Assembly: GCF_027595985.1 (NCBI RefSeq)
Contig: NC_073303.1
Span: forward strand, 326,615,679 to 326,679,678
DNA: 64,000 bases
From: Sorex araneus
Lineage: Eukaryota > Chordata > Mammalia > Eulipotyphla > Soricidae
Direction of reading: 5' to 3'
A program made the translations under genes and the position numbers. Shown piece by piece: positions 1-11,765 of this stretch (position 1 is its first letter; each line of letters opens with the position of its first letter). The notes beneath the pieces were generated by a model that saw nothing but the letters and a program-made list of their open reading frames with translations, was not told the origin of the DNA and ran no database searches.

Positions 1-33
1 TAAATTGCTGGAATGACTAATACTATCGGTATC

Positions 34-210
34 TTTGTTTTGTTTTTGTTTGGAGGCCACACCCACCTGTGCTCAGGGCTGACTCCTGGTTCTAAACTCA
101 GGATCACTCTTGGTGGGCTTAGGGGACCATATGGGATACCAGGAATAGAATCCTGGTAGGCTGTGTGCCAGGCAAATGCTCTACCTGCTATACTATGACT
201 CCAGCACCCC
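34..210 (-). mobile_element. SOR-A SINE, diverged
   Basis: Antisense copy running from a T-rich tail through 'gccacaccca' and 'gggaccatatgggat' to the head remnant 'actatgactccagcacccc'. No clean TSD is seen. Many substitutions indicate an old copy. Confidence 0.8.
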
Positions 211-817
211 AATATCATATATTTATCTTTGTATTCCAAATCCCACAGTGTTGATGGAGTAGGAAATCCATAAAGTTCATACAGATAATAAAGTATATGT
301 TGGATGAATGAACGTATTAATCAGTAGATAGATCAGTGAATGAGATATTATTACTCTTTAGTGCAGTAGCTCCAATATTTTAGGACAGCCAAATAATGAT
401 CACAAGTGAACTCAAGTGATTATGACACTGCAAACCAAAACAAAGATTTCACAGGTGATATTAATATTTGGGGTGGGTTGGTATATATTATTGATAATAA
501 AATATAAAGGAACTGGCTGTAGTAACTTGCCCAAGTTCACATGGGCTAAGATGTGGCAACATTGAGATTAAGTCTAGGAAGCTGGCTTCCTGAATCGACT
601 TCTCAAATATTTTTCTTTCATAAAATATTTGATGATATTCAAATACTTTCCTCCTTATAAGTAAATGGATAAGATCTGAGTTTCCATGTGAAACTTTTTA
701 TAAATATAGTATATTGGATGTTAGGTATCATTAGCATTTGATAATAATAGTATAAATGGATGATTACATGTTTTTTTCAACGCACAACACCAAGTGGTTC
801 AAAATTACTTATTTCAT
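211..817. other. No feature recognised
   Basis: AT-rich sequence without an ORF of note, repeat signature or RNA gene that I can recognise. Confidence 0.5.
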
Positions 818-1055
818 GACCTAAGAGATAGTACTGGGTTTGGGTGCATGCCTTGCAAGTGATAGAGCCCAGTTCAATCCCCGGCACCACATGTTTCCTG
901 AACCCCACCAGGTGTGGCCTTAGAGGCCCTGAGTCACAGCACTGTGGCCCAGGAATGCTGCACCACAGGGTCTGAGCAGCACCATGGCACCACATCCTCA
1001 GACCCCCATGGTCAACCACCAGCCCCGCTAAACGGGAGTCACCGGGAATTTGTAA
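818..1055 (+). mobile_element. Long SOR-like SINE variant (family E), old
   Basis: The head ('agatagtactggg', 'ccagttcaatccccggcacc') is SOR-like. The body then continues with 'gagcagcaccatggcaccacatc' type sequence, also present at 7497-7738 (minus), 49434-49675 (minus) and 63515-63770 (plus). The four copies suggest a second, longer and older SINE family sharing the tRNA-like head. Confidence 0.55.
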
Positions 1056-1107
1056 CAGGACTCCTGAGTACCACTTGTAAGACCAAAGAAATTACTGTTT
1101 TTTAGTA

Positions 1108-1225
1108 ATAAAGAGAGAGCTAATAAAGCAGGTAAGACTCTTGCCTTGTATATAGCCACGCCATGTACAATCCCCAGAAACCCATATGGCTCCCTGAATA
1201 CCTCTAGGAGTCTACTCTATTCCCC
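1108..1225 (+). mobile_element. SOR-A SINE fragment
   Basis: The head 'gagagagctaataaagcagg', 'caatccccagaaacccatat' and the 'gaatacctctaggag' body are visible. The 3' part has been replaced by a microsatellite. Confidence 0.6.
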
Positions 1226-1236
1226 CCCAAATTACT

Positions 1237-1331
1237 ACATATATATATATATATATATATACGCACACATACATATAGATAGATATATAGATATACACAA
1301 ACAAACACAAACACACACACATATATATATA
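1237..1331. repeat. (TA)n/(GATA)n/(CA)n compound microsatellite
   Basis: TA dinucleotides pass into CACATA, GATA and CA-rich tracts, then back to TA. It sits where the SINE A-tail would be, a common origin of such arrays. Confidence 0.9.
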
Positions 1332-1353
1332 CTAGCTGTTCTTGGAATGTGCT

Positions 1354-1855
1354 GAAAGGTTGGAGCATAGTGCAATGATTTAAAATGCCTTCATTATAAG
1401 CACATACATGGTCAAGAGTTTAAGTATATGGTGCTCTACATGAGTTGATCTCAATCCTGGCAACTCTGTCTTTGATCCCTGGCATTAAATAACAATTTCT
1501 GTAACCAAGTGTGCATAAGCACAACAAAAAGCAGAGCATCCTGTAGTGATGCACTAAAACTGCGTAATAATGTGTAAGTGCCATAGCCAAGAAGGGTGAG
1601 GACCTTTGGTGAGGACCACAGTCGTAATTTTAGTATCTCAGCTAAGAGTACATGTATGAGTACCACAACTCAAGAAATGCAAAGTTCAGGGAGCACCATT
1701 GCCTACTGTGTGAGTATCACAACCTGATGTCAGACCCCTTGCAAGCACCACAGCTAAAAACTGTGCCAGGTATGTGTGCAATCTACAGTCACTGCAATAA
1801 CAGCAGCAACAACAAATGAAAAGGCAGGAGAGGGGGAAAAAAAACAAGCAACAAC
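1354..1855 (+). mobile_element. Old dispersed retroposon, family D
   Basis: The sequence has repeated short phrases of the type 'gagcaccacagctaa...gtgcaagtatgagcacc' and ends in 'cagcagcaacaacaaatgaaaaggcaggag'. The same order of motifs recurs at 20318-20795 (plus) and, in reverse, at 57280-57515. Three copies make it a family. I cannot name it. Confidence 0.55.
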
Positions 1856-1934
1856 TTTAAAATAAGTCAGTATTAATTCATCATTTTATTTTTCCTTACA
1901 AATTTTTCATAAAATACATGTCAGAAAGGCACTA

Positions 1935-1975
1935 GAGAATAAGAATATATGTGAGAGAATAAGAATATATGTGAA
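1935..1975 (+). repeat. 20-bp direct duplication
   Basis: 'gagaataagaatatatgtga' occurs twice in tandem, a local duplication. Confidence 0.8.
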
Positions 1976-2317
1976 CAAGAGGTATGCAAAGGCTAAATTT
2001 CACAAATCAAAAGACAATAGAGAATCATAGGTCAAGGAGGGTCAGATCAAGTTGAATTTGAGGGTCAGATCAAGCTGAGTCTTGAATTTATTTCTTACTT
2101 TTATTTCCTTCCATTCCAATTTTCTCATTTGAGAAATGGTAGATCTCCTCAGAGAGTTGATGATAAAATAGCATCTTCAAAACACAATCCTAGTGCAAAA
2201 TTTTTATTATATACTCATGGGTGCTGCTTCCCGTCTTTTTTATTAGGCTGTGTGCCCTTTACCTCATTCTTTGAAAAATTCTTTGAGCTCAACCCTCAAA
2301 AGTAAATAATGTGTGCC

Positions 2318-2395
2318 CACTTCCCTGATGTAAGGTGATATCTTATTGTTGCCTTCATTTGTATTTCCCTGATGAAAAGTGATGTTATCCTTGCA
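2318..2395 (-). mobile_element. L1 ORF2 3'-end remnant
   Basis: 'ggtgatatcttattgttgcc' followed by 'catttgtatttccctgatga' is the antisense of the conserved L1 ORF2 end (ATGAGATACCATCT region). Only about 75 bp remain before a type II element starts. Confidence 0.6.
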
Positions 2396-2760
2396 CAAGA
2401 CTGAGTTGTCCAGGACACCCCAGAGTGGGGCACGTGAGCTCAGCATCTACCCAAACAGAGGTCTAGCAGCTGAAAACCTCTACACTCCACCTCCATATTC
2501 CCGGCCAGACTCCACTACTCAGACAAGATTCATCCAGGAATTATTGAAAAATTCAGGTATGTGGGTTTTGTGACTGAAATCTCCAGGCTCTCACAGAGTT
2601 GGGAATTGGCTACCTCCCCAATATTCCTATACTTCTGGAAGCCCCAGCAGTCATGCACAATCCCAAAGCTGCCAACTGGTTAAAACTGTAACTCTAGCTG
2701 TGTCACTCTATTAAAAAATGTTGGACACCCTGGAGCAACATCTCAAACTTGACAACACTG
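2396..2760 (+). mobile_element. Type II composite retroposon, truncated
   Basis: 'cagctgaaaacctctacac', 'gggttttgtgactgaaatct' and 'ccaggctctcacagag' match, in order, the 35498-36255 copy. The following 'tcactctattaaaaaatgt' matches its middle. The 3' tail is missing because another type II copy follows directly. Confidence 0.6.
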
Positions 2761-2834
2761 ACAAAGCAGGTGTAGCACACCAGATTAGATGGGATATAAT
2801 GTAGAAGGTAACCATTTTCCATTAACAAAATATA

Positions 2835-3530
2835 AACACAGCAGAATCTCCTGCCCCTGTGCCAGGCTGTCTTCATTGGGGCAGGTTGAGTTTCCTTCGG
2901 AGTGGGGCAGGTTGAGTTTCCCTTCCCACCCCAAGTAGAACCCTGGCAGCCGAAAACCTCCAGAACCCAGCCACAGATATGCTCAAGGCCATTCACCACA
3001 TTCTCAGGCGAGCCTCACCCATGAAGGAACCAACAGAGGAACCCAGGATGTGAGACCCGTGGCTGAGATCTCCAAGCCTGCTCTGATTGGGACTGGACCT
3101 CCTTTACCCAGATTCCCAGTTTTCCAGTAGCTTGGCAGTCACACCCACAAACTGCCCCCCCAGCTCCATATAATTTCATCAATACCCAAGATCCAAGACT
3201 ATAAGATAAAGTTCCCGGAAGACAGCAATGCAGTATTTCCTGGATCTTATACTTCCTTATACTTATACCTTATCTTTATCCTTATACTTTAGTCCACAGA
3301 TGTAACTAAAGTAGCACATGTGTGTTGGGTTTTAACATGCTTGTTTGTATTCTTGTATATACGGGCTTAAATGCCCCCAGAATAAAATACAACAACCTTC
3401 ACACACTTCCCTCTTAATGTGGTGGGAAGATGCTTGCTGGTTGGGTGGGTATTTGAATATTATCTACAATGAACTACTATGAACTAGTTTATGAAAATAA
3501 AACGTATAAAATCATAAAAAAATATAAACA
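2835..3530 (+). mobile_element. Type II composite retroposon, L1-like tail
   Basis: The 5' module 'caggctgtcttc...cccaccccaag...cagccgaaaacctcc', 'atgctcaaggcc' and 'gaaggaaccaacagaggaac' is closest to the copies at 24.7-25.3 and 28.9-29.3 kb. Here it ends in the L1-like tail ('gaactactatgaac', 'aaaataaaacgtataaaatc'). So the same 5' module is found with different tails. Confidence 0.7.
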
Positions 3531-3584
3531 CAAAAGGCTTAGCCTGTAGCAACATCTTAGTAATCTCGTACACAAGGACTTAAT

Positions 3585-3835
3585 AGCTTCATGGTGAGAT
3601 GCAATGATCTTCACTAACTTTCCTCTAAGAAAAAAAATTTTGATCATCATTTTAGCCAATTACTTATAACAAGCATTATAAAGTAAGTTATTGAAGGCCT
3701 GCTTTGGAGGCAGGAGTGGTTAGTAAAATTGGAAATAATGGTAGTGGGAAAGTGCAATGGTGGTGGTACTGGTGTGAGAATATTGGATGTCTGCAACTAA
3801 ACTCATAACTTTATAAAGTTATAAAATGAAAAAAA
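3585..3835 (+). mobile_element. Type II / L1-like 3' tail fragment
   Basis: Starts with 'cttcactaactttcctctaag', passes 'caatggtggtggtactggtg' and 'actttataaagttataaaat' and ends in an A-rich stretch. It is a 5'-truncated tail immediately downstream of another copy. Confidence 0.65.
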
Positions 3836-3870
3836 AGAAAGTTAATGTGGAGCAGTTTTTTCTCAACCTG

Positions 3871-4120
3871 GCTGGAGTGATAGCACAGCGGTTGAGCGTT
3901 CGCCTTTCACGCGGCCAACCCGAGTTCAATTCCTCCGCCCCTCTTGGAGACCCCGGCAAGCTACCGAGAGTATTGAGCCAGTGCGGCAGAGCCTGGCAAG
4001 CTACCCGTGCATATTGGATATGCCAAAAACAGTAACAATAAGTCTCACAATGAGAGACATTACTGGTGTCCGCTCGAACAAAATCGATGAGCAACGGGAT
4101 GACAGTGATACAGTGATACC
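3871..4120 (+). mobile_element. SOR-B SINE, full length
   Basis: The head 'gctggagtgatagcacagcg' with B-box-like 'cgagttcaattcc' is the SOR tRNA-derived head. The body has 'ggcaagctaccgagag' and 'gatatgccaaaaacagtaac'. The last about 70 bp ('acattactggtgtccgctcg', 'aaatcgatgagcaacggga') match the 3' end of the RTE relic at 23309-23581. It ends in 'cagtgatacagtgatacc', not in poly(A). I infer mobilisation by an RTE-class LINE. Confidence 0.85.
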
Positions 4121-4267
4121 TATTAACCATCTGTTTGTCTTCTTTGAGGAAATTTCTGTTCTTCTCTCCACTTTTTGGTGAGGGTTGATTTGTTTTCTCG
4201 TTAAATTTGCAAATATTTTAAGTGGTAGGCAAATTTTTTTCCCCAGACTGTTCAGTCTTAATTATAT

Positions 4268-5160
4268 ATATTGCAAAGAATGAAAACAACCTGTATTGAT
4301 TGGTGTGAATGTAAGGAAAAAGAAGCACTCTTCCATTGCTGGTGGGAATGTCGACTGGTTCAACCTTCCCGGAAAGCAATATGAATGCTTCTCAAAAAAA
4401 CTAAGAATGACCTTCCAGATAGCCCAGCAATTCCACTTCCAGGCATCAACTCCAAGGACCAAAAAACTGTATTCTGAAAAGACATCTGTGCTCCTATATT
4501 CACTGCAGCACTATCCAAATTGATGGATTCTGGAAACAACCCTCGTGTCCAGGAACAGGTGATAGGATAAAGAAATTGTGGTACATATATAGCACTGTAG
4601 CACTGTCATCCCCGAGCAGGCACCAGTAATGTCTCCATTGTGAGACTTCTTGTTACCGTTTTTGGTATATTGAATACGCCACGGGTAGCTTGCTGGGCTC
4701 TCCGAGAGGGACAGAGGAATCGAACCCAGGTCGGCCATGTGCAAGGCAAACACCCTACCCATTGTGCTGTAGCTCCAGTCATTGTTTATATATACAATGA
4801 AATATTATTTGTCTGTAAGAAAAGATGAAATGTTACAATTTTTCACTATAGAGATAGAACTGGACAGTATCATGTTAAGTGCAGTTAGTCAGAAGAGAGG
4901 AACAGATACAAAAATGATCTCCCTCATGTGGCACATAAAGAAATATGTAAGGGAATAACAAATGACTAAAGGCAACAGAGCCTGAGAACCGGTTTAGAAA
5001 ACAGAACTTACTGTGGCAGGAGGATGGGGTGGAGTGTGTGAGAGGGTGGCAGAGGCATCGAGATAATGGTGGAAGGAAGTAGACACTCTGGTGGAGGGTG
5101 TGCTGCTGGAATGTTATGTCCATGAAGTCTTACTGTTAACAGTATTGTAAATATGGTGCC
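4268..5160 (+). mobile_element. L1 ORF2 end plus 3'UTR, interrupted by SOR-B
   Basis: 'ttccattgctggtgggaatg', 'tagcccagcaattccacttc' and 'gaagagaggaacagatacaa' follow the order of mammalian L1 from late ORF2 into the 3'UTR. The reading frame is broken. The SINE at 4591-4779 splits it inside the 'tggtacatatat...acaatgaaat' segment. Confidence 0.85.
4591..4779 (-). mobile_element. SOR-B SINE inside L1
   Basis: Antisense copy with 'accagtaatgtctccattgtg', 'ttgctgggctctccgagagg' and 'aatcgaacccaggtcgg'. It disrupts the L1 at 4268-5160 and is therefore younger than that L1. Confidence 0.85.
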
Positions 5161-5189
5161 CACGTTTCTTCAGAATGTGTTTTTAAAAA

Positions 5190-6749
5190 GAGTAAATAAT
5201 GTGATCTTAGGGATTTCAAAACCATTTCACGACCTTCACTGACATGAGTCAGAGTCAATTCACATCATGGAATTTACCAGGGAAGACTCACAAACACTGG
5301 CCCCATGAAAAGGCAGTAAGTATATGGAGATTCTCCAATACATTCAACCTCACTGGAAAAGGAAAGAAAATAGAAAATGAACGCAAAACCTTCAAGTGGA
5401 CAGATGAGACATTCCTCGTATGCTTTTGGCTGCCTAGCTGGCAAAATTTCAATGAGGATCATTGTCTCAATACCACAGGAAAACAGTTGCAGCTGCCTGA
5501 GTTTTCTGCAGACTGACTACAGTAAGAGGGTTTGAAGTTAGTCACCAGCCCTATCTTGCAGGAAATGAAAGTCTAATTCTTATCTACCTAGGAAAACTTG
5601 TTAATTCTATCAAAATTCCACCTTAAGTTCACCACATTCCCACCCCCACTACCACCATTCTTTTGAAAGAATGGGTAAAATTAAAGGGAATAAAAATAAA
5701 ATTTTATTTATATAAAAGTAAAATACTTTAATGAGACAACCACTTTCAGAGCATTTAAAAAGGAATGTGTCAATTCTTCACTATTGTCACCTGACTCATC
5801 TTGAATTGCTATCTTGAAATATTTTACAAACCTATTAACATGAATTAAATCATACACATCTATTATTTGAGTGCTCTTGTGATCACACAGAACTTTTAGA
5901 GTATTATGATTTTCCTATGGTTTTCTTAGACTCTCAATTTGAAGAGATATCAAACCTATTTTTCTTTGGTAATTGTTCAGCACTGATCAATTGGCAATTG
6001 AGTGAGCAGTCAGTGTCACCACGAGAGACTTGTCTGTCTGGGTAAGATTTCTGTTACTATGTGATGAAAATACTAAATGATGAAGTTCTTTAATTGAGTG
6101 AATTATAGGACTCCTGCACATAAGTGGAATCACTATTGATTTAAAATAAATCAGTACTAATAGACACAAGTGAGGTGGGAACGATAAAGAATAGTCAGAG
6201 TCATGAAGCTTTAATCTTCAAAGACTTGCATTATGGAATACTTTTCTTATAGTATCATGTTTTGCACTGAACAGGGGTTTTATCAATCCAGTCATCATCC
6301 ACCCAAACCCCTACCATCATGATTAGTACTTACAATTAATTCAAAATGTTAAAATGAATATAAACATGAAAGCAATAACAGCACATTATCTTCAACAGTA
6401 GAAGTGGGAAGGAAAGTTGGAGCAGCAGTTTATCAAATAACACTTTCCACAGGAGACAGTGCTAGAGATTGAATCTTAGATGAATAACCAGCTCTTAAAA
6501 GATGAATAACCAGCTCAGGAGGGGAGGGTGAGAAGGGAATTCCAGAGTGATAAAATTGACTGGAAAAAAGCACAGAGAAAAAACAATGAGGTACTTGGAA
6601 GGAAGCATCTTTAGTTTAACTTTGGTGGAGAATCAAGTGTAAGAAAAGAATGCTGGAGATGAGGCTAGCAAGAGGCAAAGGTCAGGTGCTGGATGGGCCT
6701 AAATGCTGAGTGGGTTTAAACTTTAACCTTGAGTTCAGATGGGAAATCA
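5190..6749. other. No gene recognised
   Basis: About 1.5 kb of apparently unique AT-rich sequence. A 90-codon open frame (5244-5516) resembles no family I know and has no support. There is a 21-bp tandem duplication at about 6480-6520 ('gatgaataaccagctc' twice). Confidence 0.5.
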
Positions 6750-6990
6750 GGGGCAGACAGGTAGTACAACAAGTAGGGCTCTTGCCTTGCATGTGATGGC
6801 CTGGTTTCTATTCCTAGCACTGCATATGATTCCCTGAGCATCACCAGGACTTATCCCAGAGCATAGAATCAGGAATAAGCCCTGAGCACTGCCAGGGGTG
6901 CATGTTGACCCTTACACCCCCAGGTCCTCCTCGCCTCTAGCCCCTCCCCACCCCCACCCCTAACCCCAGCGCCGCCCCCCCAAAAAAAAA
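6750..6990 (+). mobile_element. SOR-A SINE
   Basis: The head 'aggtagtacaacaagtaggg' and 'ccctgagcatcaccagg' body are clear. A C-rich expansion 'ccccacccccacccctaacc' precedes the A9 tail. Confidence 0.8.
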
Positions 6991-7496
6991 GATGAGAAAT
7001 CAGTTGTAGTTTTCAAACAGGTAGAAAACAAACTTCTTCAAGATTGTCTTGCCTGGACTCTGCACAATCTGGTTTTTGCTCAACTTTTCTGACCTACCTC
7101 TCCTATGTTACTCAATCCATTTGGAGAGAGTAAGCATTGGAGCCTGTAAAAGAAGGGAGTCAATTAAAAACTGGCCAGATAGTAAAATCCAAATAGAATT
7201 CTAAGACAAACTCCAAGATGGAGTTAAATAGTTGTTGAGTAGTTTAGCTTAAATCATGTAGGTGCCAAATCACAAGAGAAGCTGGGGAAATACCCTATCA
7301 TTCTATCTCTGGCTCTAGCGCTTACTAAAGTCCAATCGCCTACTTTGAGCAGCAGAATCCACCAACCTGGAAAGTTAGGTTTTGCTTAGTGAAGGAAAAC
7401 ATTACAGTGAGATATAGGTGAGAGGTGACATTGGGATACCAACAAACAAGGGAAGATTTCAGTTCTTTGGCTGCAAACTACAAACACATTTTTCGA

Positions 7497-7738
7497 TTTG
7501 TTTTGTTTTGTTTCCTTTGGGCATCCAAGCAGTGTTTATGTAACCAAAGATCACTGTATATCACCAAGGACCACTCCCGGTGGTATTCAGCGAACAGGTC
7601 CAGAGGTTAGTGTTAGGGCCCAAGGACCTGGTGCTGCTCAGGCCCTGTGGTTGCAGGGTTATCAGGGCCATTCTGCTAGTTCTTCAGGAGCCTACGGGGC
7701 CACACTCAGAGATGCTTGGGGGCCTCCAGGGTTGCACC
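7497..7738 (-). mobile_element. Family E long SINE, old
   Basis: Antisense, beginning in a 'ttttgttttgtttc' tail. The sequence 'tggtgctgctcaggccctgt' and 'cagagatgcttgggggcctcc' aligns with the copies at 818 and 49434. Confidence 0.5.
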
Positions 7739-8245
7739 TAACCTTCATATGGTTTCACTAGGAAAGCATTTCTAATTCAGAAACATGAGTGTTTTATTAC
7801 TGAAAGGGAGTAGGAGAGAGGGGACTGGGTCTCACCCAATACTGCTCTAAGGCTACTTCCAGTTCTCTACTCAAGGGTCTACTACTGGCAATGTTCCAGG
7901 GAACATAGCACATGGACAACTCTAGCTAGATCTCTGGCCATCTCCAGCTTGATATCTGTGGCCAGCTACGTACATATGAGTATGGTCAACAGTAGCTCCT
8001 AGACACATTGGGTGTGACCTTAAAATTAAACTAAAGTAAAGTAAAATACTGTCCAAAAGGCACTGTAAGAACATGATGGCAAAACTTTTCAAGAGCTGGG
8101 AAAAGGCTTGTAGATATTGGGGTAAATTAGCATCCAGAGAAATAATATACCTTCCTACCTTGTATTTCTTCCAGAAAAAGAAGGGTCTTGCTTTCTGAGG
8201 TTTATATATCAAACAGATCTGTGGTTTTGTGGTAAGAGTCAAGGG

Positions 8246-8405
8246 CCACAGAGTTAGTACAAAGGTTAAGGCACTTACTTAGTTAGGGTGACTCAGGTTT
8301 GAGTCCCAGGCACCAGTTAGATCCCCCAAGCACTGCCAGGAGTGACTTCTGAGCAGAAGGCCAGGAGTAAGCCTTAAGCCTGCTAGGCATGACTCCTCCC
8401 ACCAT
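8246..8405 (+). mobile_element. SOR-A SINE, old
   Basis: 'ccacagagttagtacaaagg', 'ggtttgagtcccaggcacc' and 'aagcactgccaggagtgac' are recognisable. The A-tail is lost. Confidence 0.75.
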
Positions 8406-8694
8406 ATTTCCCAATTCTGTACTCAAATCTCATTCTCAATACATTCATTAAGACTTACTATGATTTGCTTTAAGTCATCTCGTTCTAGAGCAGTGCAGTT
8501 CAAAGTAGGATAAACTTGTTTTATAAAACAAGTTTATGCAAGGATAGTATTTACTTGAAATCTGATGTCTATCATAATATCCACCACACAGAGCTATTGG
8601 ACAATGTTTATAAAGAATAACTTGCGAAAATTACTGAGTTCAAAATGCTCAATAAACATAGATTTCTTTCATTAGTCTATGTATTCAAGCAGTA

Positions 8695-8859
8695 TTTTTT
8701 TTTCTTGCTTTTTGGGTCACACCTAGCCATGCACAGGGGTTACTCCTGGCTCTGCACTCAGGAATTACTCCCAAAGGTGCTCAGGGATGCTGGGAATCGA
8801 ACCCCGGTCGGCCATGTGCAAGGTAAATGCCCTACCCGCTGCGCTATTATTCCAGTGCC
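8695..8859 (-). mobile_element. SOR-A SINE, young
   Basis: T-run, 'ctttttgggtcacacctagc', 'aatcgaaccccggtcggcc' and 'cctacccgctgcgctattat' are close to the inferred consensus. The 'ggaccatat' block is deleted. Confidence 0.9.
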
Positions 8860-11246
8860 TTTATTTTTACTTTGTTAATAAATAATACCTATTATAGTCC
8901 CAGGTAATAAACACATTTCCCTCTACATACTCTAAAGGCTCTATTTCTACAGAAAGGATCTGGATCGTGTTAACAAGCTATGCTTTGACACTGGCCAGGC
9001 ACAGATACATGGCAGGAAATTGATGTTCGACCTCTGAAACATTATTCAGGGATATAGTTACTACTGATTATTTTCCAGCTCTCGTAGGTCACAGGAAGCC
9101 TGTCTGCCCTGATGTGACCAGGCAGGAATACTGGCCTTAGAGCAGTCTGGTTCCCAGCACCATGTTCTCTGTCAGTCACTTTTGGCTGGTTTCTCAGGAA
9201 ACTGTTAACTAAAGGAGGCTGAAGCTGCTGCTTAGTGAATGGGGAACCCTCTCCCACTAAACCCTCAGTTTTTGCATCTTAAAATACAAAATGAAAGGAC
9301 AGAGTCCCCCCTGACTGTTACTTTCAAAAAAAAAAAAGTGTGAGGACTCATAACTCCTAGGAGTGCAATGCCAATGGATCTCAAAAGTAGAGAATGTGAC
9401 TCTACATAAATTACACCCCTGGTGGGAAACAATGCAACATTAAAACAGCTTTGAAGATGGGAGTATAAAGCTAAATTAGATAATATTTGTAGTTTGTGTT
9501 AAAGGGAGAGGAAAATTTTCTTTCCATCAACTATTAGCCAGGAATCTATGTAAATATCTATTTGTAAATATCATTTGTTTATAGTAAATATCTATTTGTT
9601 TATAGCCTATTATTAATATATAGCTTTCTGATTCCTTCCTTCCTCATATTACAGAGAAACTGTTTGGCAGTGGCCATACCCAGAGACTTTCCACCTCAGG
9701 ATTTGTCACATGACCCATGAGTGAGTGAGATCCAGCATGAGTTCAGGATGGATGTTTGACCAAATTTCAGCCACTTTCCTGAGACATCTGCCAGCTCCAC
9801 AAAGTAAGACTTTTTCTTCCTCTGTGAGGATAACAAAACCATGAGGTTGCAAAAAAAAGACATCTTACTGCCACAAAGCTTGTCTGATGGGTCTTGAAGC
9901 CAAAAAGAAACAAGCTGAGAGGCTGAGAAATATTTTGAACAGCATCATCTGACCCTCTAGGGCATGTTGGAAGCAAATACTACATTTCTTCTATTGCTTA
10001 AGCGAGTGTGAGTTGGAGTCTTAGGTATGAGAACAGACATAATAATAACTAGCTCTCCTGTGTGTGGTTCTCAGCACTCTACATCCCATTGAAATCCTTC
10101 CTGTCATCCTTTCCACTTAGAAGACGGTAAAGGGGGCCCACAGAGATGGACTTATCCCAGGTCATGGACTTGAGAGAGGTTAGATGGAATATGACCCAAC
10201 TATTCTCAAACTAGGTTCAGGAACATGCTACACACACTGCCTCTCATTCACCCAGCCTACACTCTACCTGCACAAGGAACCTGGGATACCTGTGCCTCCA
10301 ATTTAAGTGGTAGATATGTCTCATCTTATCAGAGTAGCTTTCAGTAGTCATTACGGTAATGATTTTCACTACTCAACTCAGTTGGCTTCATTCTGAGCTT
10401 GGTGGGTGGGAAAAATTGAATTCATGTTTACAGCTTTGAGAATTTGAGCTAAAAGCTTAGTTCTAAGAATCCGGATAGTTTGTTCCCTAAAAACAAGTAA
10501 TAGTTTTGTTCCTTTCTCAGAGAAAGAATAAACCAGTCATTTAGAACCTGAGATGACTTGATTACGTCTGCCCTTGTCTCTCTATCGCATGTAAAAATAA
10601 GTGGCCATTCAGGCTGTCTCTGTTTTTAAAAATTCTCCCAAAGTGACTGAAAAGGAGCTGAAGATGATGAGATTCTTGGGAAAGAATTATTATTCCTCTG
10701 ACCACAGTGCTTCAAAGAATTTAGAATCCTGTTGCTCTAAATTTATTTCAACTGCAAATGATGGGACAGGTGTATATTTACTAAATTATGTGAACTCCTC
10801 TTATCTCAAGATCACAAATATGATCCAAATGAGACATAATTCTGACAGTAATTTGAAGGGTTGAAATTTACCTTCAGGAGACTGCAGGCAGTTAGTCTAC
10901 TCCTTTTTTGACTTTCCCCTCTACATGTTCTCCATTCTTATCTGGATCTGTTCTTTGTAGACACTAGGCAAACTGGTCACTTTTTTTTCTCTTGGTTTCT
11001 CCTCCAAGTCTCCTTGGTGACAAAAAACTCACTCAAGTGTTTCTGGTGGCTACAGTACTGAAATGAAATGATGTGTTATATGTATTATGACTTAGATAAC
11101 ACATATACAGTTTTAGCTATTTTGATGGCTCATGTCATTATTTCATGTATCAAATCTTTTTAAAAATGAATACCTGTGAAGAGAGCTCATATTCTGAAGA
11201 TAAAGGTGTAGCCAAAAAGTACTGAAATTTCTCCGAGGGATTTTTT
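8860..11246. other. No gene recognised
   Basis: About 2.4 kb of unique-looking sequence. An 87-codon open frame at 10601-10864 has no recognisable motif and ordinary composition for chance. Nothing else is supported. Confidence 0.5.
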
Positions 11247-11765
11247 TTAATTTTTTTAAGTTATTGCAATATTTTATTACATTTCATATTCAAACATAAG
11301 TCCCACCACCATTACACCTTCCCACCATCATATTTCCATCCTGAACCCCAAGCCCTGCCTTACAAGCGGAACCGAAATAATTTGTTCTGTATTGCTTGTT
11401 CTGAGTAATCTGCTAAATATGAGACAAAAAAAGTTTCTTAGAGAAAAGTGTATGAAGATTGTTGTATTCCACCCAGGAGCCAGTAAGCCCTTCTATAAGT
11501 GATTAGTAACATGTTGTTATATATCTGTATAAATATATTACCCCCGAAGATTGGTTGCTTTCCCAATTAAAGGTGGTATGCTATTCTTGGTATATTGGTT
11601 ATAGAAAGTATGAGATGTCCAGGAATAGATTGAATAATGGGTCAGGTTTGTCTGAGCGTGTGGAGAGCATGGATGTAGTTGAATTCTAAAGGTTTTCAGC
11701 TTCTGCCAGGGCTGGCTCCACTGGGATGGGGAGGGTCCTCACCTGCCCTGCTCTAAGTTGCCCTG
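11247..11765 (-). mobile_element. Type II composite retroposon
   Basis: Read on the minus strand it starts with a C-rich 5' part ('ccctccccatccc', 'agaagctgaaaacctttag', 'ccatgctctcc') like the 35.5-kb copy. It then runs through 'tataagggcttac' type sequence to an L1-like tail ('ggtggtgggacttatgtttg'). The tail is poly(T) on the plus strand at about 11240. It abuts an L1 of opposite orientation at 11766. Confidence 0.6.

Noticed and set aside
3871-4120. Functional tRNA gene
   Set aside because: A- and B-box-like blocks exist but the sequence continues into a SINE body and does not close a cloverleaf.
10601-10864. 87-codon open frame on plus
   Set aside because: No motif, no flanking splice or promoter signals; length is within chance for AT-rich sequence.
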